IMG/VR virus record: IMGVR_UViG_3300001533_001980
Coordinates: 1 to 52,455 of that record
Length of the DNA: 52,455 nt
Strand: one strand, 5' to 3'
From: a virus
Each line of letters starts with the position of its first letter. Position 1 is the stretch's first letter. The notes beneath the pieces are model-generated. The model saw only the letters and a list, made by a program, of their open reading frames with translations. It made no database searches and had not been told where the DNA came from. Positions 50,120 to 52,455 of this stretch are shown here, piece by piece. A program made the position numbers and the translations under genes.

Positions 50120-50691
50120 CTTTGAGCATGGACATAAGAACTACGTCAAGAAAATTGGTTGAAAATAGAATGAAAAGAGAACAAGAGATAGCTGGTCGGG
50201 TGGCTGGGCGAATTCACAAGTCATTCAAGGGCGATGTTAGTGCTCACAGGCTGCTGGACGAGACAGGTAGCTTCAGGGGTGCCCTGTACGCCTTGGCGGG
50301 GATAGTGAGAGATTATTTCGATGGAACCGTGTCCAGGAAGATGTCTATGGCGATCATGGGCGTTGGCGACACGGTAAGAAGAATGGAGGATGCCGAAATG
50401 TCAATGGCTGCTTCTGCAAAGACTGGTGTGTCGTCATTTGTCGATCCGGAGGGAAAGCCGAATCTGAATCGGCGGGCGATTGCCGTTTTCAGGAAGAAGT
50501 TTAACGGTTTTATGGCTGGGATTGACGAGGTGAGGTATCGGCTTGGCGAAGTCGACGATAACATCACGAGTGACTCAAAGTTGCAGGACGCCAAGGACGA
50601 GTTGCTGTTTTTGGCGATTGCCGCCGAAGACCTGGCTTTGTCGTTAAAGCTTGCTGCAAAATCATACAGGCAAACAGCAGAGAATCTGTAG
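50113..50691 (+). CDS. Hypothetical protein with IAGRVAGRI N-terminal motif
   Basis: 192 residues; ATG 50113 overlaps the preceding stop, and ATG 50128 or 50170 are possible. MKREQEIAGRVAGRIHKSF appears near the start. Helical throughout. A member of the motif-sharing group at 47629, 48758 and 51467. Confidence 0.5.
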   Translation: MLTLSMDIRTTSRKLVENRMKREQEIAGRVAGRIHKSFKGDVSAHRLLDETGSFRGALYALAGIVRDYFDGTVSRKMSMAIMGVGDTVRRMEDAEMSMAASAKTGVSSFVDPEGKPNLNRRAIAVFRKKFNGFMAGIDEVRYRLGEVDDNITSDSKLQDAKDELLFLAIAAEDLALSLKLAAKSYRQTAENL

Positions 50692-50693
50692 AT

Positions 50694-50798
50694 ATGGGCG
50701 AGGCGATAACCAAAATACTCCGCAAGTATACTCGGACCTTGCACTTCGGGCGAGGGGCTTTTGAAGAAGCGGTGTCCGCAAACAAGAAGGGAAGGTGA
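50694..50798 (+). CDS. 34-residue ORF with HFGRGAFE motif
   Basis: MGEAITKILRKYTRTL then HFGRGAFEEAVSANKKGR. The ending matches the segment in the protein at 49220. It may be a real small protein or the remains of a duplicated gene. Confidence 0.45.
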   Translation: MGEAITKILRKYTRTLHFGRGAFEEAVSANKKGR

Positions 50799-50802
50799 TG
50801 GT

Positions 50803-51318
50803 GTGAGTCGAATGGCTGCTGAAATCGTAAAGTTCAAGGGATTCAACCTCGAATCTGACGCATTCACGGAATCGATGGGGATATTGGAACGTGATCGTTC
50901 TCATTACGCTAAAATTGTCAATACGGCGGCAGACATGATGCTTGGTGGCGGTGCGAAGCGCGCACTCATCGTCGTGGCACCCCTTGCTAGAAAGTGGCTG
51001 ATGTCGGGAGGAAACCTTGAAAAGCTGTTGGATCGTGTGCCGGAACTCAGTGAACCTGCGATGATCGGCGGCTCCCGGTTTATCGACATGATGGGAAAGA
51101 TCATAGCCAAAGGGATCATCACGGATATTTACGAGAGTCCATACAGCTACCGACGTGTTATCGAGCCGGAAATCTTTGCCGAATTCGAGAAGATATCGCA
51201 AGAGCGTGGCAGGCAGAAGCTCAGGAATATGCTTGAGAGAAGAGGAATTGCCAGCCAAACGGGTAAGGCACGCAGGGGCACGCATACGGTTGCGGCACGG
51301 AATTTGGCGGGAATCTGA
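50803..51318 (+). CDS. Hypothetical structural-run protein
   Basis: 171 residues from GTG 50803; ATG 50812 is possible. It begins VSRMAAEIVKFKGF. Middle helices with a GGAKRAL segment; basic C-terminus (RRGTHTVAARNLAG). Function unknown. Confidence 0.45.
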   Translation: MSRMAAEIVKFKGFNLESDAFTESMGILERDRSHYAKIVNTAADMMLGGGAKRALIVVAPLARKWLMSGGNLEKLLDRVPELSEPAMIGGSRFIDMMGKIIAKGIITDIYESPYSYRRVIEPEIFAEFEKISQERGRQKLRNMLERRGIASQTGKARRGTHTVAARNLAGI

Positions 51319-51320
51319 AT

Positions 51321-51494
51321 ATGGGCAGCAAGGCAGAGCGCACGAAGCCGGGTAGTAAGCTGGACTTCAGAGTCACGTATGACATGGGCTCGAAGAAGTG
51401 GACGAACGACCGTCCTGGTGATGGCAAGGGAGATCCGGAGTCCAAGGAGGACCTGTTGGTGAGTATGTGGCTGGGAAGGGCGACAAGGGCATAA
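51321..51494 (+). CDS. 57-residue ORF
   Basis: MGSKAERTKPGSKLDFRVTY, charged and Gly-rich, starting 2 nt after the preceding stop. It overlaps the next gene start by 28 nt. Function unknown. Confidence 0.4.
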   Translation: MGSKAERTKPGSKLDFRVTYDMGSKKWTNDRPGDGKGDPESKEDLLVSMWLGRATRA

Positions 51495-52369
51495 AAACAG
51501 CCGTGGAGGCCCTTGAGACGTATGCGGGGACGGATGTAGCCAAGACAGTCGTGAGGGCTATTTATGAGGCTGTGAGCGGTAATGACAATAAGATGAAGCA
51601 GGGCGTTGGAATTGCTAAGGACCATGCGAATCGGAATAGGAAGGCAAGTGCCATGATGTTTACAGTCAAGGATATCAAGAGGGCTGCGAGCAAAGCTCGT
51701 GTCAGGTTTGACGGCAAGGGGCAGGGCGGTAGCAGGGCTGTTCCGGGATATACGTGGTTTATCCGTGTTCCGGGAATTACCATCACGAGAAGCAACACGG
51801 GGGAGATGCAGCTTAAGACCTACGATGACGGCTCCCCAGCCACTCTTACTCCCGGAGATGACGATGTACGCTCGGTTGAGGGCATTGATGATTTCAATTC
51901 TCTGGTGTTGGCTTTGAAGAAGATGAAACAGGATATGTTGGATTCGCATGATTCAAAAAAAGTGAGTAATAGGATTGACAGGATTGCTAGCAGAGTGGCG
52001 GCAGGTTTAGATAATCTTATTGGGGAGCAGTTTCTCGCTCGGGAAGATGATGTTGTCCAAGCCATTCGAAAGGTTTTCGGGAATGTCAGAGTCAAGAATG
52101 CAAAGAGTTATTCCACGGACGCCTCATTTCTGATGGAGACAGCGAATAGAACGATTGTTGTTAAACTAACTGACACCAACAAGCGTCGTCAGAAGCTATC
52201 CGTCTGGGCGTCTATCGTCGGTCGCAGGGATGGATTGTCGAAGGTAGTAAACTTCACAGGTTTCGGGAATATGGGGCGATTGCTGATCAAGGCGTCAGAT
52301 GAACTTTTGACTACTCTTATTGGGTATGACGCTCTTACGCCGGAAGGTATGAAGGAAATGGCGTGGTAG
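51467..52369 (+). CDS. Hypothetical structural-run protein
   Basis: 300 residues, GTG 51467 with GGAGGACC upstream; ATG 51651 is a shorter option. The middle contains NRIDRIASRVAAGLDNLIGE, a version of the motif at the N-termini of neighbouring genes, followed by an alpha/beta domain. This suggests a fusion of two modules. Function unknown. Confidence 0.5.
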   Translation: MAGKGDKGIKTAVEALETYAGTDVAKTVVRAIYEAVSGNDNKMKQGVGIAKDHANRNRKASAMMFTVKDIKRAASKARVRFDGKGQGGSRAVPGYTWFIRVPGITITRSNTGEMQLKTYDDGSPATLTPGDDDVRSVEGIDDFNSLVLALKKMKQDMLDSHDSKKVSNRIDRIASRVAAGLDNLIGEQFLAREDDVVQAIRKVFGNVRVKNAKSYSTDASFLMETANRTIVVKLTDTNKRRQKLSVWASIVGRRDGLSKVVNFTGFGNMGRLLIKASDELLTTLIGYDALTPEGMKEMAW

Positions 52370-52455
52370 ATGCCCAAAAGATATTGCACATATCAGGTAC
52401 AACTATAGGAAAAACCTATGGTACGTTGCAACACGGGCGGCTATCGACCTCGGAC
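52363..52455 (+). CDS. 5' part of the next gene, cut by the window edge
   Basis: From GTG 52363, overlapping the preceding TAG, the frame stays open to the edge: VDAQKILHISGTTIGKTYG..., with AAGGAAAT upstream. Too short to identify. Confidence 0.45.
   Translation, partial: MVDAQKILHISGTTIGKTYGTLQHGRLSTSD

Noticed and set aside
1-52455. CRISPR array, rRNA or tRNA genes
   Set aside because: No regularly spaced direct repeats with spacers, and no rRNA or complete tRNA pattern, were seen by eye on either strand.

Overview
The window reads as part of a large double-stranded DNA bacteriophage genome. Genes are dense, mostly on the + strand, with short or overlapping junctions. The set is typical of big phages that carry their own replisome: SNF2 and DnaB-like helicases, DnaG-like primase, family C DNA polymerase, gp32-like SSB, RecA, FEN-type nuclease, SbcD and SbcC/Rad50-like proteins, a RuvC-like resolvase and a sigma-like factor. 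Virion-type genes lie at both ends. The host cannot be named from sequence alone; no tRNA, rRNA or CRISPR array was seen.

Layout. 1-1.4 kb: end of a repeat-rich fibre gene and a baseplate-type protein. 1.4-17.5 kb: replication, recombination and transcription genes. 17.6-19.3 kb: two zinc-ribbon membrane proteins. 19.4-21.5 kb: a TnpB element joined to sbcD. 21.5-28 kb: ParB-like protein and a family C polymerase in two genes. 28-31.5 kb: glycosyltransferases and a dUTPase-fold protein. 31.5-46.5 kb: accessory region of small genes, a second TnpB element (IS607-like) that splits a zinc-finger gene, a GC-rich 4.6-kb restriction-modification insert flanked by 25-bp direct repeats, a decayed Thg1, an SbcC-like ATPase, a scrambled third TnpB relic and a RuvC-like resolvase. 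46.5-47.4 kb: an HNH protein on the minus strand. 47.6-52.4 kb: a run of small, probably virion or virion-associated proteins that share short motifs.

The strongest unusual signals are: (1) the replicative polymerase is split in the palm, and both halves carry a version of the junction region; (2) a Ski2-like helicase is split between motifs V and VI with a uracil-DNA glycosylase gene between the parts; (3) a 28-bp element, TCAGAATC-N11-GTGCAATGA, occurs six times ahead of accessory genes; (4) a foreign restriction-modification cassette sits between perfect 25-bp repeats that preserve the end of the host gene; (5) three TnpB insertions of different fate, one with Ser in place of the RuvC Glu and a right-end hairpin that supplies the first codons of sbcD.

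All functional names come from motif recognition in translated sequence. No database search was possible.
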